Below, piece after piece: positions 41,898 through 50,638 of a stretch of 50,757 nucleotides of DNA. This stretch comes from Oscillospiraceae bacterium (GTDB taxonomy: Bacteria > Bacillota > Clostridia > Oscillospirales > Oscillospiraceae). The DNA is taken from NCBI GenBank assembly GCA_902801295.1, contig CADCHN010000024.1, positions 1 to 50,757 of the forward strand, given 5' to 3'. A program made the translations under genes and the position numbers. Positions within the stretch are counted from its first letter, which is position 1. Each line of letters starts with the position of its first letter. The notes beneath the pieces were generated by a model, which saw only the letters and a list, made by a program, of their open reading frames with translations, searched no databases and was not told where the DNA came from.

Positions 41898-43432
41898 GCC
41901 TTCACCTCGTCTCTCTTGGCGCCGGCCATGTACAGGCCCAGCTCCTCCTGCGTGGTGGTCTTCGGATCGAGTTCGCCGACGATCTCGCCCTCGTACATCA
42001 CGAGGATGCGATCGGGCACGTCCATGACCTCATCCAGCTCCAGGGACACCAGCAGCACGGCTTTTCCGGCGTCGCGCTGGGCAACCAGCTGTTTGTGGAT
42101 GAATTCAATGGCGCCGACGTCCAGGCCACGGGTGGGCTGCACGGCGATCAGCAGGTCAGGGGCCTTGTCAATCTCACGGGCGATGATGGCCTTCTGCTGG
42201 TTGCCGCCGGACATGGCGCGCGCGGGGGTGATCGCGCCCTGGCCGGAGCGGACGTCGTACTCCTCGATCAGTCTGTTGGCGTAGTTGCGGATGGCGCTGC
42301 GCTTGAGGAAACCGGCCTTGTTGGTGAACTGTTCCTCGAAGTACAGCTGCAGGATCATGTTGTACTCCAGCGAGTAATCCAGCACGAGGCCGTGCTTGTG
42401 ACGGTCTTCGGGGATGTGGCTCATGCCGGAGGTGGAGCGCTTGCGGATCGAAGCGTTCGTGATGTCTTCGCCCTTGAACAGGAGTTTGCCGGACTTGAGC
42501 GGTTCCAGTCCGGACAGGCCGTAGACCAGCTCGGTCTGGCCGTTGCCGTCGATGCCGGCGATGCAGACGATCTCGCCTGCGTGGACCTTGAAGCTGACGT
42601 TCTTGACGGCGTCTTTCTTGTGCAGCTTCGAGGCGACGCTCATGTTCTCCACGCTGAGGATCACCTCGCCCGGTGTGCTGGGCTTCTTGTCCACGTGGAA
42701 GTTGACGTTGCGGCCGACCATCATGGCGGACAGCTGCTCCACCGTGGTGTCCTTTGTCTCTACCGTTCCGATGTACTTGCCCTTGCGCAGGACGGTGCAG
42801 CGGTCGGCCACGGCCATGATCTCAGCCAGTTTGTGGGAGATGAAGAGGATGCTCTTGCCCTCGGCGGCGAGATTTTTCATGATCTGCATCAGCTCGTCAA
42901 TCTCCTGCGGGGTCAGCACGGCGGTGGGTTCGTCGAAGATCAGGATCTCATTGTCGCGGTAGAGCATCTTCAGGATCTCGGTGCGCTGCTGCATGCCGAC
43001 GGTAATATCCTCGATCAGCGCGTCCGGATCGACGGCCAGGCCGTACTTTTCAGACAGAGCCATGACCTTCTCGCGCGCTTCCTTTTTCTGCAGGAATCCG
43101 TGCTTGGTAGGCTCGACGCCGAGAATGATGTTGTCGAGAACGGAGAAACATTCGACCAGCTTGAAGTGCTGATGCACCATACCGATGCCGAGGTCATTGG
43201 CATCGTTCGGGTCTTTGATCTGGACTTCTTTACCGTCTTTTTTGATGACGCCTTCCTCCGCCTGATACAGGCCGAACAGGACGCTCATCAAGGTAGATTT
43301 TCCGGCGCCGTTTTCACCCAGCAGGGCGTGAATTTCGCCTCTTTTTAGCTGCAGGGTGATATCATCGTTGGCGACAATCCCGGGGAATCTTTTCGTGATG
43401 TGTAACATCTCGATTGCGTATGGACTCTCCAA
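41894..43432 (-). CDS. nupO: Nucleoside ABC transporter ATP-binding protein (NupO-like)
   Basis: The 512-residue protein carries two nucleotide-binding domains: the first with Walker A GENGAGKST, the second with a degenerate P-loop (CIAGIDGNGQTEL) and signature MSGGNQQK, as in BMP-linked transporters. I chose the TTG at 43432 because GAGGAGG ends 9 nt upstream; a TTG at 43441 overlaps the RBS and the first ATG is 24 nt further in. It has its own promoter and is separated from bmpA by a terminator. Confidence 0.9.
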   Translation of the reverse strand: MESPYAIEMLHITKRFPGIVANDDITLQLKRGEIHALLGENGAGKSTLMSVLFGLYQAEEGVIKKDGKEVQIKDPNDANDLGIGMVHQHFKLVECFSVLDNIILGVEPTKHGFLQKKEAREKVMALSEKYGLAVDPDALIEDITVGMQQRTEILKMLYRDNEILIFDEPTAVLTPQEIDELMQIMKNLAAEGKSILFISHKLAEIMAVADRCTVLRKGKYIGTVETKDTTVEQLSAMMVGRNVNFHVDKKPSTPGEVILSVENMSVASKLHKKDAVKNVSFKVHAGEIVCIAGIDGNGQTELVYGLSGLEPLKSGKLLFKGEDITNASIRKRSTSGMSHIPEDRHKHGLVLDYSLEYNMILQLYFEEQFTNKAGFLKRSAIRNYANRLIEEYDVRSGQGAITPARAMSGGNQQKAIIAREIDKAPDLLIAVQPTRGLDVGAIEFIHKQLVAQRDAGKAVLLVSLELDEVMDVPDRILVMYEGEIVGELDPKTTTQEELGLYMAGAKRDEVKA

Positions 43433-43468
43433 CCGTACCAACCTCCTCGGTTATAAGTTTACTTATTT

Positions 43469-43498
43469 ATCATACACTATCCGGCGGCGATTTGTAAA
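43469..43498 (-). promoter_or_regulatory. Promoter of nupOPQ
   Basis: TTTACA (43498-43493), 18-bp spacer, TATGAT (43474-43469). Confidence 0.6.
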
Positions 43499-43564
43499 TA
43501 AAAAATGAAGAAAAAGTCGGATCAAGGAAGGAACAATATTTGGGTCGAACGGAACCGGGAAACA

Positions 43565-43596
43565 AAAAAGGACAGGCTGTACAGCCTGTCCTTTTT
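43565..43596 (-). terminator. Terminator after bmpA
   Basis: Perfect palindrome AAAAAGGACAGGCTGT / ACAGCCTGTCCTTTTT, followed on the minus strand by TTTG. It sits between bmpA and nupO, so the binding protein can be made in excess. Confidence 0.93.
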
Positions 43597-43622
43597 GCAG
43601 GTAATAGGTTTCGGTTCTGAAA

Positions 43623-44828
43623 TTACTTCAGGTTGCCGAGGTCGTTCACGGTGACGACAGTGGCCATCTCAGCGGCGGTCTTGGTGATGTCGTTGGAGAC
43701 GGTGATCTCGCCGGCGAACATGGAAGCGACCAGAGCGGCGTAGTCTTCAGCGGTGAAGTTGTCGTCGAACTGAGTGGAAGCGGGGATCTGAACGTAGTTC
43801 TCCTCCGGGTTGGCGGAGACGAGGCCCAGGTTGCCGACGGTGCCGCCGAAGTCGGCGAACTTGCCGGAGCAGACAACGTCGAGCATGGTCTTCACGGTGG
43901 GAGCAAGACCCTTCATCGCGGAGGTGACGGTCATGCCTTCGCCGTACAGGCCGTCGATCACGGGCGCCTGGTCGGTGTCAACACCGATGACCTTGCCGCC
44001 GACCTTGGCAGCAGCCTCGCCGGCAGAGGTGAAGATACCGCCGCCGCAGGCAAAGACGATCTCAGTGCCGTTGGCATACCAGGTGTCCATCGCGGCGGTG
44101 ATGTCAGCGTCGCCGTAGAACTGGTTGCCGTAAGCGTAGTTGATGGTCACGTCGGTCAGGCCGAGCTCGGCAGCGGCAGCGTCAGCGCCCTGCACGAAGC
44201 CGTAGCCGTAACGGATGACAGCGGGAACAGCCATGCCGCCCAGGAAGCCCAGGCTCTTGTAGCCAAGCTTCACAGCAGCGTAACCGGCCATGTAGCCGCA
44301 GAGCTCTTCCTGGTAAACAGCGGAGTAGAGGTTGGCGGGGAGGGTCTCGAGACCGGCGGAGGTCAGGTCATACTCGGAAACGTCCAGAGCGATGAAGGTG
44401 ACCTCGGGATACTCGGGAGCAGTGGCGGCAATCGCGGGAGCGAAAGCGTAGCCGGGCATCACGATGACATTGTAGCCTTCTTCGATGGCGTTCTCAATCA
44501 TGGTGACGCGGTCGTCATCGGAGTCAGAACCGGGCTTGTAGTACTTGAACTCCAGGCCGTTGGCCTCGGCGTACTCCTTGCAGGCCTCGTAGGTGGTCTG
44601 GTTGAAGGACTGGTCGGTGATATCGCCGTAGTCGGTGATCATGGCGACCTTCACTTCAGCGACCTGCTCGGCGGGCTGCTCGTTGTTCTCGGCGGGCTGC
44701 TCGTTGTTCTCGGCGGGCTGCTCGTTGTTCTCGGCGGGCTGCTCAGCGGGCTTCTCAGCGGCCTGACCGCAGGCGGCCAGAGCAAAGACCATGCACAGAG
44801 CCAGAATGAGTGCGAGAATCTTTTTCAT
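43623..44828 (-). CDS. bmpA: BMP-family nucleoside-binding lipoprotein
   Basis: The 401-residue protein has a lipobox (MVFALAACGQ, Cys near 20), a repeat linker with three copies of the PAENNEQ unit, then a periplasmic-binding fold with VAMITDYGDITDQSFNQ and SDSDDDRV. BMP (PnrA-like) proteins bind purine nucleosides and feed NupOPQ. GGAGG precedes the ATG at 44828. It has a separate terminator and promoter, and deoD lies next to it. Confidence 0.93.
   Translation of the reverse strand: MKKILALILALCMVFALAACGQAAEKPAEQPAENNEQPAENNEQPAENNEQPAEQVAEVKVAMITDYGDITDQSFNQTTYEACKEYAEANGLEFKYYKPGSDSDDDRVTMIENAIEEGYNVIVMPGYAFAPAIAATAPEYPEVTFIALDVSEYDLTSAGLETLPANLYSAVYQEELCGYMAGYAAVKLGYKSLGFLGGMAVPAVIRYGYGFVQGADAAAAELGLTDVTINYAYGNQFYGDADITAAMDTWYANGTEIVFACGGGIFTSAGEAAAKVGGKVIGVDTDQAPVIDGLYGEGMTVTSAMKGLAPTVKTMLDVVCSGKFADFGGTVGNLGLVSANPEENYVQIPASTQFDDNFTAEDYAALVASMFAGEITVSNDITKTAAEMATVVTVNDLGNLK
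44676..44738. repeat. Three perfect 21-bp tandem repeats in bmpA
   Basis: CTGCTCGTTGTTCTCGGCGGG occurs three times in a row (44676-44696, 44697-44717, 44718-44738), encoding part of the QPAENNE spacer of BmpA. Copy number may vary between strains. Confidence 0.9.
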
Positions 44829-44879
44829 GTTTTTTCCTCCATAAAATTTTTTCATAGGCGTTTTTACACGCTACATGTC

Positions 44880-44909
44880 ATTATAGCATGCAAGTTGTGT
44901 GCAAATCAA
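44880..44909 (-). promoter_or_regulatory. Promoter of bmpA
   Basis: TTGATT (44909-44904), 18-bp spacer, TATAAT (44885-44880). It lies among four TTGCA motifs. Confidence 0.72.
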
Positions 44910-44915
44910 GGATAA

Positions 44916-44934
44916 TCTTGCAAAAAGTGCAAGA
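44916..44934 (-). terminator. Weak hairpin after deoD
   Basis: TCTTGCA-aaaag-TGCAAGA, 7 bp, followed on the minus strand by TTATCC. Possibly a weak terminator of deoD; readthrough into bmpA is possible. Confidence 0.35.
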
Positions 44935-44977
44935 AGGAGCGCCCTGTTTTTTCGGCAGATTGAACAGCCGGGGGCCC

Positions 44978-45709
44978 TCAAAGTTCTGCCATTTTCACTG
45001 CCGTATCCAGCGCAATTTCCATCATGTGGGTGAAGGAGGTCTGACGGTCCTCGGCGGAGAGGTTGTCCTCGGGGCGGTAGATGTGGTCGGAAATGGTGCA
45101 GAGGCAGAGCGCGCGCTTGCCGGCGTAGGCGGCGTTCGTGTAAAGCGCGACGGACTCCATCTCCACGGCCAGCACGCCCATGCGTTTCCACTCATCATTC
45201 TTTGAGCAGCCCTCGGGGGCGTAGAAGGTATCGGAGGCGAGAAGGTTGCCCACATGCAGCTCCACGCCGTGCTCCCGGGCGGCCTCGACGGCCTTGGACA
45301 GCAGGGTGAAGTCCGCGATCGGGGCAAAGGTTGCGGCCTCGCCCAGACCAAAGTTCTTCACATAGTTGGAGTTGGTGCAGGCAGCCTGTCCGGCCACAAG
45401 ATCGCGCAGCTTCAGGTCGTCCTGCAGCGCGCCGGCGGAACCGATACGGATGATGTTTTCCACGTTGTAGAAGTTGAAGAGCTCCCAGCTGTAGATGCCG
45501 ATGGAGGGGATGCCCATGCCGGAGGCCATCACGGTCACGGGGACACCCTTCCAGGTGCCGGTGTAGCCCTGTACGCCGCGCACGTTGTTGACGAGGCGCG
45601 GCTCGGTCAGAAAGGTTTCGGCGATGAACTTCGCGCGCAGCGGATCACCGGGCATCAGGACGGTTTTTGCGATATCTTCGACTTTGGCGGCGTTGTGGGG
45701 AGTCGGCAT
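44978..45709 (-). CDS. deoD: Purine-nucleoside phosphorylase, DeoD type
   Basis: The 243-residue hexameric enzyme splits purine (deoxy)nucleosides into base and (deoxy)ribose-1-phosphate. It has MPGDPLRAKF at the N-terminus (phosphate-binding Gly and Arg), RIGSAGAL, VEMES and the catalytic ISDH (Asp). It is next to the nucleoside-binding protein, which fits uptake and cleavage of purine nucleosides. A GGAGG precedes the ATG. Confidence 0.96.
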   Translation of the reverse strand: MPTPHNAAKVEDIAKTVLMPGDPLRAKFIAETFLTEPRLVNNVRGVQGYTGTWKGVPVTVMASGMGIPSIGIYSWELFNFYNVENIIRIGSAGALQDDLKLRDLVAGQAACTNSNYVKNFGLGEAATFAPIADFTLLSKAVEAAREHGVELHVGNLLASDTFYAPEGCSKNDEWKRMGVLAVEMESVALYTNAAYAGKRALCLCTISDHIYRPEDNLSAEDRQTSFTHMMEIALDTAVKMAEL

Positions 45710-45772
45710 GAGGATTCCTCCTTTGAAATGTTTTTACTTCGGGTTTGACTTGGCTTCGGTTGATTAAAATTC

Positions 45773-45801
45773 ATTATATATTCGATAAATGCAAAAGTCA
45801 A
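45773..45801 (-). promoter_or_regulatory. Promoter of deoD
   Basis: TTGACT (45801-45796), 17-bp spacer, TATAAT (45778-45773). One base separates its -35 box from that of udk. Confidence 0.78.
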
Positions 45802-45802
45802 A

Positions 45803-45831
45803 TTGAAACGGGGCGGCAACTGTGGTAGAAT
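45803..45831 (+). promoter_or_regulatory. Promoter of udk-tdk
   Basis: TTGAAA (45803-45808), 17-bp spacer, TAGAAT (45826-45831); back to back with the deoD promoter. Confidence 0.7.
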
Positions 45832-45868
45832 AAACGCGAAAAAAACAAAAGACGGAGGAGACAGAGAC

Positions 45869-46513
45869 ATGAGCGACAGCGATATCATGATTATCGGCAT
45901 CGCCGGCGGCACCGGCAGCGGCAAAACCACCATCACCCGGCGCCTGATCCAGAACTTCGGCGGCGAGGTATCCGTCATCCACCACGACAACTACTACAAG
46001 GCGCACCACAACATGCCCTATGAGGAGCGGGCCAAGCTCAACTACGACCACCCCGACGCCTTTGACACTGATCTGCTGGTGCAGGCGCTCAAGGATCTCA
46101 AGCAGGGCAAAACCGTCACCTGCCCGGTCTATGACTACGCCATCCACGACCGCACGGACAAAACCCTCACCATCAAACCCACGCGGGTCATTGTGGTCGA
46201 GGGCATCCTGATCTATGAAAATCGCGAGCTCTGCGATCAGATGGACATCAAGCTCTACGTGGACACCGACGCGGACGTGCGCATCCTGCGCCGCATCGTG
46301 CGCGACGTGCGCGACCGCGGCCGCAGTCTGGAAAGCGTCATCAACCAGTACCTGAACACGGTCAAGCCCATGCACGAGCAGTTCGTCGAGCCCAGCAAGC
46401 GCCGGGCCGACATCATCATCCCCGAGGGCGGCCACAACCGCGTGGCGCTCGAGATGGTGATGGAGCGCGTGAGAGCACACCTGAACAACGCAAAGGAGCT
46501 GAACCATGGCTAA
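45869..46513 (+). CDS. udk: Uridine kinase
   Basis: The 214-residue enzyme phosphorylates uridine and cytidine. Walker A GGTGSGKT is at 13-20, with HHDNYY and DHPDAFD in the substrate region. GGAGGAG precedes the ATG at 45869. It overlaps tdk by 8 nt and shares its promoter; deoD is divergent. Confidence 0.95.
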   Translation: MSDSDIMIIGIAGGTGSGKTTITRRLIQNFGGEVSVIHHDNYYKAHHNMPYEERAKLNYDHPDAFDTDLLVQALKDLKQGKTVTCPVYDYAIHDRTDKTLTIKPTRVIVVEGILIYENRELCDQMDIKLYVDTDADVRILRRIVRDVRDRGRSLESVINQYLNTVKPMHEQFVEPSKRRADIIIPEGGHNRVALEMVMERVRAHLNNAKELNHG

Positions 46514-47084
46514 GCTATACTTCAAATACGGCGCGATGGGCTCGTCCAAGTCCGCCCAGGCGCTGATCACGCAGTTCAACTACGAGGAGCTCGGCATGTC
46601 GGTCTGGCTCATCAAGCCCAGCACCGACACCCGCGACGGCGCCGACATCATCCGCAGCCGCATCGGCCTGGAGCGCCATGCCCAGGTCATCACGCCGGAG
46701 CAGAACATCATCGAGGCCTATCATGCCGCCGGCAGGCACGACGTCATCATCGCCGACGAGGCGCAGTTTTTCTCGCCGGAGCAGATCGACCAGCTGCGCG
46801 AGCTTGTGGACGACGAGGACCTGCCGGTGCTGTGCTTCGGACTGCGTACCGACTTTCTGACCCACTTTTTCCCCGGCGCACGGCGCCTGATGGAGCTGGC
46901 GGACTCCCTCACCGAGATCAAAACCGTCTGCGCCTGCGGCCGCAAGGCTACGGTCAACGCCCGCATCGACGGCAATGGCCGTGTCGTCACCGAGGGCGCG
47001 CAGGTCATGCTCGGCGGCAACGACAGCTATGTCGCCATGTGCCACAGGTGCTGGAAAAAGAAGATCAGGGAGCAGCAGGGATGA
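46506..47084 (+). CDS. tdk: Thymidine kinase
   Basis: The 192-residue type II thymidine kinase has a P-loop (YGAMGSSKS, about 8-16), the catalytic ADEAQFF, and a zinc site from CACG and CHRC. It makes dTMP from thymidine. Overlaps udk and the next gene by 8 and 4 nt, so all three are likely translated together. Confidence 0.95.
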   Translation: MAKLYFKYGAMGSSKSAQALITQFNYEELGMSVWLIKPSTDTRDGADIIRSRIGLERHAQVITPEQNIIEAYHAAGRHDVIIADEAQFFSPEQIDQLRELVDDEDLPVLCFGLRTDFLTHFFPGARRLMELADSLTEIKTVCACGRKATVNARIDGNGRVVTEGAQVMLGGNDSYVAMCHRCWKKKIREQQG

Positions 47085-47704
47085 AGGGCGACGTCTACGA
47101 GCGCTGGGAGAGGAAGGAGCTCTTCGACTTCTTTTCCGGCGTGTCCGATCCCTTCTACAGCGTCACGTTCCGGCTGGACGTGACGCGGCTGTACGAGCTG
47201 TGCAAGGCGCGCGGCCTGCCGTTTTATTACGCGCTCGTCTGGCTCTCCGCGAAGGCGATCAACGACACGCCCGCTTTTTCCTACGCCCTGCGCGGCGATG
47301 AACTCGTGCGCCTCGAGAAACGGCGGCCCAGCTTCACCGACCTCAAAAAGGGCGCGGAGCGCTTTCACATCGTCACAATGTCCGCGGATGGGACGATGGA
47401 GGACTTCTGCCGTGCCGCCAGAGAAAAAAGCGCGGCGCAGACAGCGTTCATCGACATGAGCCAGGAGGGCGACGACCTGATCTTCCTCTCCTGCCTGCCC
47501 TGGCTGGACATCACCGCGCTGACGAACGAGCGCAATTTCGACCCGGACGACGCGATCCCGCGCCTGGCCTGGGGCAAATACGTCCTGCGCGACGGCCGGC
47601 GCGAACTCGGCTACTCGGTCGAGGTCAACCACCGCTTCATCGACGGGCTGCATATCGGCCGCTTCGGCGAACGGCTGCAGGCGCTGATCGACGCGCTGGA
47701 ATAA
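47081..47704 (+). CDS. Chloramphenicol acetyltransferase-like protein
   Basis: The 207-residue protein is similar to type A CAT (VYERWERKELFDFF, DVTRLYELCKARGLPFYYALVWL). The active-site motif HHxxxDG reads NHRFIDG: the catalytic second His and the Asp-Gly remain, the first His is Asn. It may be an acetyltransferase of unknown substrate rather than a resistance gene, as found widely in Clostridia and often annotated as CAT. It starts inside the tdk stop (ATGA), which is odd for a resistance gene. Confidence 0.8.
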   Translation: MKGDVYERWERKELFDFFSGVSDPFYSVTFRLDVTRLYELCKARGLPFYYALVWLSAKAINDTPAFSYALRGDELVRLEKRRPSFTDLKKGAERFHIVTMSADGTMEDFCRAAREKSAAQTAFIDMSQEGDDLIFLSCLPWLDITALTNERNFDPDDAIPRLAWGKYVLRDGRRELGYSVEVNHRFIDGLHIGRFGERLQALIDALE

Positions 47705-47716
47705 CGAAAGAATGAA

Positions 47717-47753
47717 AACAGGGATGGGAAAGCACGTTTTTCCCATCCCTGTT
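47717..47753 (+). terminator. Terminator after the CAT-like gene
   Basis: AACAGGGATGGGAAA-gcacgtt-TTTCCCATCCCTGTT, 15 bp; the tail (CTATAC) is poor. Confidence 0.75.
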
Positions 47754-47754
47754 C

Positions 47755-47783
47755 TATACAAAATACCGCTCCTATGATATAAT
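47755..47783 (+). promoter_or_regulatory. Promoter of trkA-trkH
   Basis: TATACA (47755-47760), 17-bp spacer, TATAAT (47778-47783). The -35 is imperfect. Confidence 0.6.
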
Positions 47784-47823
47784 CAATTATTCAAGCATTC
47801 TAAACCCGAAAGGGGTGCGGCAA

Positions 47824-49188
47824 ATGAAAATCATCATCGCCGGCGGAGGCAAGGTGGGCAGCTCCGTGGCGGAGACGCTCTCCGCCGAGGGACACGATAT
47901 CACCGTGATCGACCGGGATCCGGAGGTCATCGACCACGTTTCCAACTCTCTGGACGTGATCTGCGTGCTGGGCACCGCCACCAACCACGAGACGCTGCGC
48001 GAGGCGGGCGCGGCGCAGGCCGATCTGCTGCTCGCTGCGACCGAGCAGGACGAGGTGAACATGGTCTGCGGCATCACCGCCCGAAAGCTCGGCACCCGCC
48101 ATGTGGCGGCGCGCGTCCGCGACCCGGAATATCTGCACCAGACGGCCTTTTTGCAGGAGGCGCTGGGCCTGTCGCTGATCGTCAACCCCGAGTACGAGTG
48201 CGCGCGGGAGATCTCGCGCATCCTGCGCTTCCCCAGCGCCTCCCGGGTGGACACCTTTTCCAAGGGCAGCGTGGAAATCGTCGAATACCGTGTGCCGGAA
48301 GGCGGCCGCCTGCACGGCATGACCCTGCGCGAGCTGCCGCGCGCCTTCGGCGCCCGAGTACTTGTGGTCGTGGTCGAGCGCGGCGGCGAGGCGCTGATCC
48401 CGAACGGCGACTTTACGCTGCAGAGCGGAGACGTGCTCTCGCTCAGCGGCGCCAGCCATGAGCTGCGCAGATTCTTCGAGGCCATCGGCCAGTACCGCCG
48501 GCCGGTGAAGAATCTGATGATCATGGGCGGCGGACGCATCGCCGTCTATCTCACGCGCATGATGCACGAAAGCGGCATTGCTGTCACCCTGGTCGAGCGG
48601 GATGAGGAGCGCTGTGAGAGGCTCTGCGACCTGATCCCGCACGCCTCCATCGTCTGCGGTGACGGCACCAGCAGCGACGTACTGGCCGAGGAGGGCATCG
48701 CCCGTGCCGACGCCTTTGCCGCGCTGACCGGCGACGACGGCGACAACATCATCACCTCCATGTACGCCCGGCGCTGCCAGGTGCCCAAGATCGTCACCAA
48801 GGTCAACCGCGAGCACTATGCAGACATCCTGGAGAGCACCGGCCTTGACAGCGTCGTGACGCCGAAGGAGCTCGTGGCCCAGCAGCTGACGCGCTACGTC
48901 CGCGCGCTGGACAACAGCCGCGGCGGCGGCATGGAGACGCTGCACCGCCTGGCAGACGGCAAGGCCGAGGCGCTGGAATTCCGGGTGAGCGAGGATTCCA
49001 AGCTCGCCGGCACGGCGCTCAAGGATCTGAAGCTGAAGAAAAACGTGCTGATCGGCGCCGTGATCCGCGGCGGCAAGAGCATCATCCCCAACGGCCTGAC
49101 CGTGCTGCAGCCGGGCGATCACGCCGTGATCGTCACGGCGGCCGGGCGGCTGACCGGGCTCGACCAGGTTCTGGAGGGCGAGAAATGA
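47824..49188 (+). CDS. trkA: Trk potassium uptake NAD-binding subunit TrkA
   Basis: The 454-residue cytosolic gating subunit has two RCK units: Rossmann folds IIIAGGGKVGSSVAETL and MIMGGGRIAVYL, each followed by a TrkA_C domain. NAD(H)/ATP binding controls the channel. AAAGGGG precedes the ATG at 47824. It overlaps trkH by 4 nt. Confidence 0.94.
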   Translation: MKIIIAGGGKVGSSVAETLSAEGHDITVIDRDPEVIDHVSNSLDVICVLGTATNHETLREAGAAQADLLLAATEQDEVNMVCGITARKLGTRHVAARVRDPEYLHQTAFLQEALGLSLIVNPEYECAREISRILRFPSASRVDTFSKGSVEIVEYRVPEGGRLHGMTLRELPRAFGARVLVVVVERGGEALIPNGDFTLQSGDVLSLSGASHELRRFFEAIGQYRRPVKNLMIMGGGRIAVYLTRMMHESGIAVTLVERDEERCERLCDLIPHASIVCGDGTSSDVLAEEGIARADAFAALTGDDGDNIITSMYARRCQVPKIVTKVNREHYADILESTGLDSVVTPKELVAQQLTRYVRALDNSRGGGMETLHRLADGKAEALEFRVSEDSKLAGTALKDLKLKKNVLIGAVIRGGKSIIPNGLTVLQPGDHAVIVTAAGRLTGLDQVLEGEK

Positions 49189-50630
49189 ACGGCCGCATGA
49201 TCGCAAGGATCCTCGGCACGGTGCTGCTGCTCCTGGCGGCTTTCCTGCTGCTGCCGCTGATCGTGGGGCTGATTTACGGGGAGTCGGTGCGCGGCTTCGC
49301 GCTGACGATCGCCCTGTCGGCTGTGCTGGGACTCGGGCTGCTGCTCTGCCTGAAGCCGAAAAACACCGCCATCTACGCCCGCGAGGGCTATGCGGCGGTC
49401 GGTCTCGTGTGGATCGTGCTGAGCCTGGTCGGCGCGCTGCCGCTGGTACTCAGCGGCGACATCCCGAGCTACATCGACGCGGTGTTCGAGGTCTCCTCCG
49501 GCTTTACGACGACGGGCGCCTCGGTGCTGCCCGACGTGGAGGCGCTTTCGCGCTCCGGCCAGTTCTGGCGCATTTTCACCCATTGGCTGGGCGGCATGGG
49601 CGTGCTGGTGTTCGTGATGGCGGTCATGCCGCTCGGCGGCGACCGCTCGATGCACATTATGCGCGCCGAGGTGCCCGGGCCGACGGTCGGCAAGCTGGTG
49701 CCGCGCGCGAAAAAAACCGCGATGATCCTCTACCTCATCTACCTCGGCCTGACAGCTGCGGAGACGGTGCTGCTGCTCATCGGCGGCATGAACTTCTATG
49801 AGGCGCTGCTGCACGCCTTCGCCTCGGCCGGCACCGGCGGCTTCTCGACCCGGGCCGCCAGCATCGGCGCCTTCGACAGCGCCTATATCGAGGGCGTGAT
49901 CGGCGTGTTTCTGCTGCTCTTCGGCACGAACTTCAACCTCTATTACCTCGTGCTGATCGGCCGGGCGAAGGACGCGCTCAAAAGCGAGGAGCTGCACTGG
50001 TACTGGGGCATCCTCGCTGTCAGCATGGCGGCGATCACCCTCGGCATCCGTCCGCTCTACGGCGGCGTCGGCACCGCCTTCCGCCATGCCTTCTTTAACG
50101 TGAGCTCCATCATCAGCACCGCGGGCTTCGGCACCGAGGACTTCACCCGCTGGCCGGGCTATGTGCAGACGCTGCTCGTTGTGCTGATGTTCATCGGCGG
50201 CTGCGCCGGCAGCACCGGCGGCGGCCTGAAGCTCTCGCGCGTGCTGCTGCTGGTGAAGACCGCGGCGGCGGACGTGCGGAAAATGGTGCGTCCCCGCAGC
50301 GTCAGCCGCGTGTCGATGGACGGGCAGCGCGTCAGCCGCGAGACCACCAGCGCCGTGTATACCTACTTTGCGCTCTACATGCTGCTGCTGCTCGGCTGCG
50401 CTTTCCTGATCTCCTTCGACGGCTACGATTTCGCCACCAACTTCACGGCGGCGCTCTCCTGCATGTCGAACATCGGCCCCGGTCTGTCGCTGATCGGCCC
50501 GGCGGGCAGCTTTGGGATCTTCTCCGACTTCTCCAAGATCGTCATGAGCCTCACGATGCTCTGCGGCCGCCTGGAGATCTACGCGATTTTGATCCTGTTT
50601 TTGCCGTCCACCTGGCGGAAAAACGGATAA
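49185..50630 (+). CDS. trkH: Trk potassium transporter membrane subunit TrkH
   Basis: The 481-residue protein has the four pore-loop repeats of TrkH: SSGFTTTGAS, SAGTGGFSTR, STAGFGTED and MSNIGPGLS, with the conserved filter glycines, and about ten transmembrane segments. It takes up K+ (or Na+). Coupled to trkA by an ATGA overlap. The left half of a terminator stem (50639-50654) follows, then the IS element. Confidence 0.95.
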   Translation: MNGRMIARILGTVLLLLAAFLLLPLIVGLIYGESVRGFALTIALSAVLGLGLLLCLKPKNTAIYAREGYAAVGLVWIVLSLVGALPLVLSGDIPSYIDAVFEVSSGFTTTGASVLPDVEALSRSGQFWRIFTHWLGGMGVLVFVMAVMPLGGDRSMHIMRAEVPGPTVGKLVPRAKKTAMILYLIYLGLTAAETVLLLIGGMNFYEALLHAFASAGTGGFSTRAASIGAFDSAYIEGVIGVFLLLFGTNFNLYYLVLIGRAKDALKSEELHWYWGILAVSMAAITLGIRPLYGGVGTAFRHAFFNVSSIISTAGFGTEDFTRWPGYVQTLLVVLMFIGGCAGSTGGGLKLSRVLLLVKTAAADVRKMVRPRSVSRVSMDGQRVSRETTSAVYTYFALYMLLLLGCAFLISFDGYDFATNFTAALSCMSNIGPGLSLIGPAGSFGIFSDFSKIVMSLTMLCGRLEIYAILILFLPSTWRKNG

Positions 50631-50638
50631 GCGGACAG

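Noticed and set aside
44676..44738. A short CRISPR-like array
   Set aside because: The repeats are contiguous, in frame and encode the BmpA linker; there are no spacers.
47081..47704. An acquired chloramphenicol-resistance gene
   Set aside because: Same base composition as neighbours, coupled to tdk, no mobile element next to it, and a diverged active-site motif.
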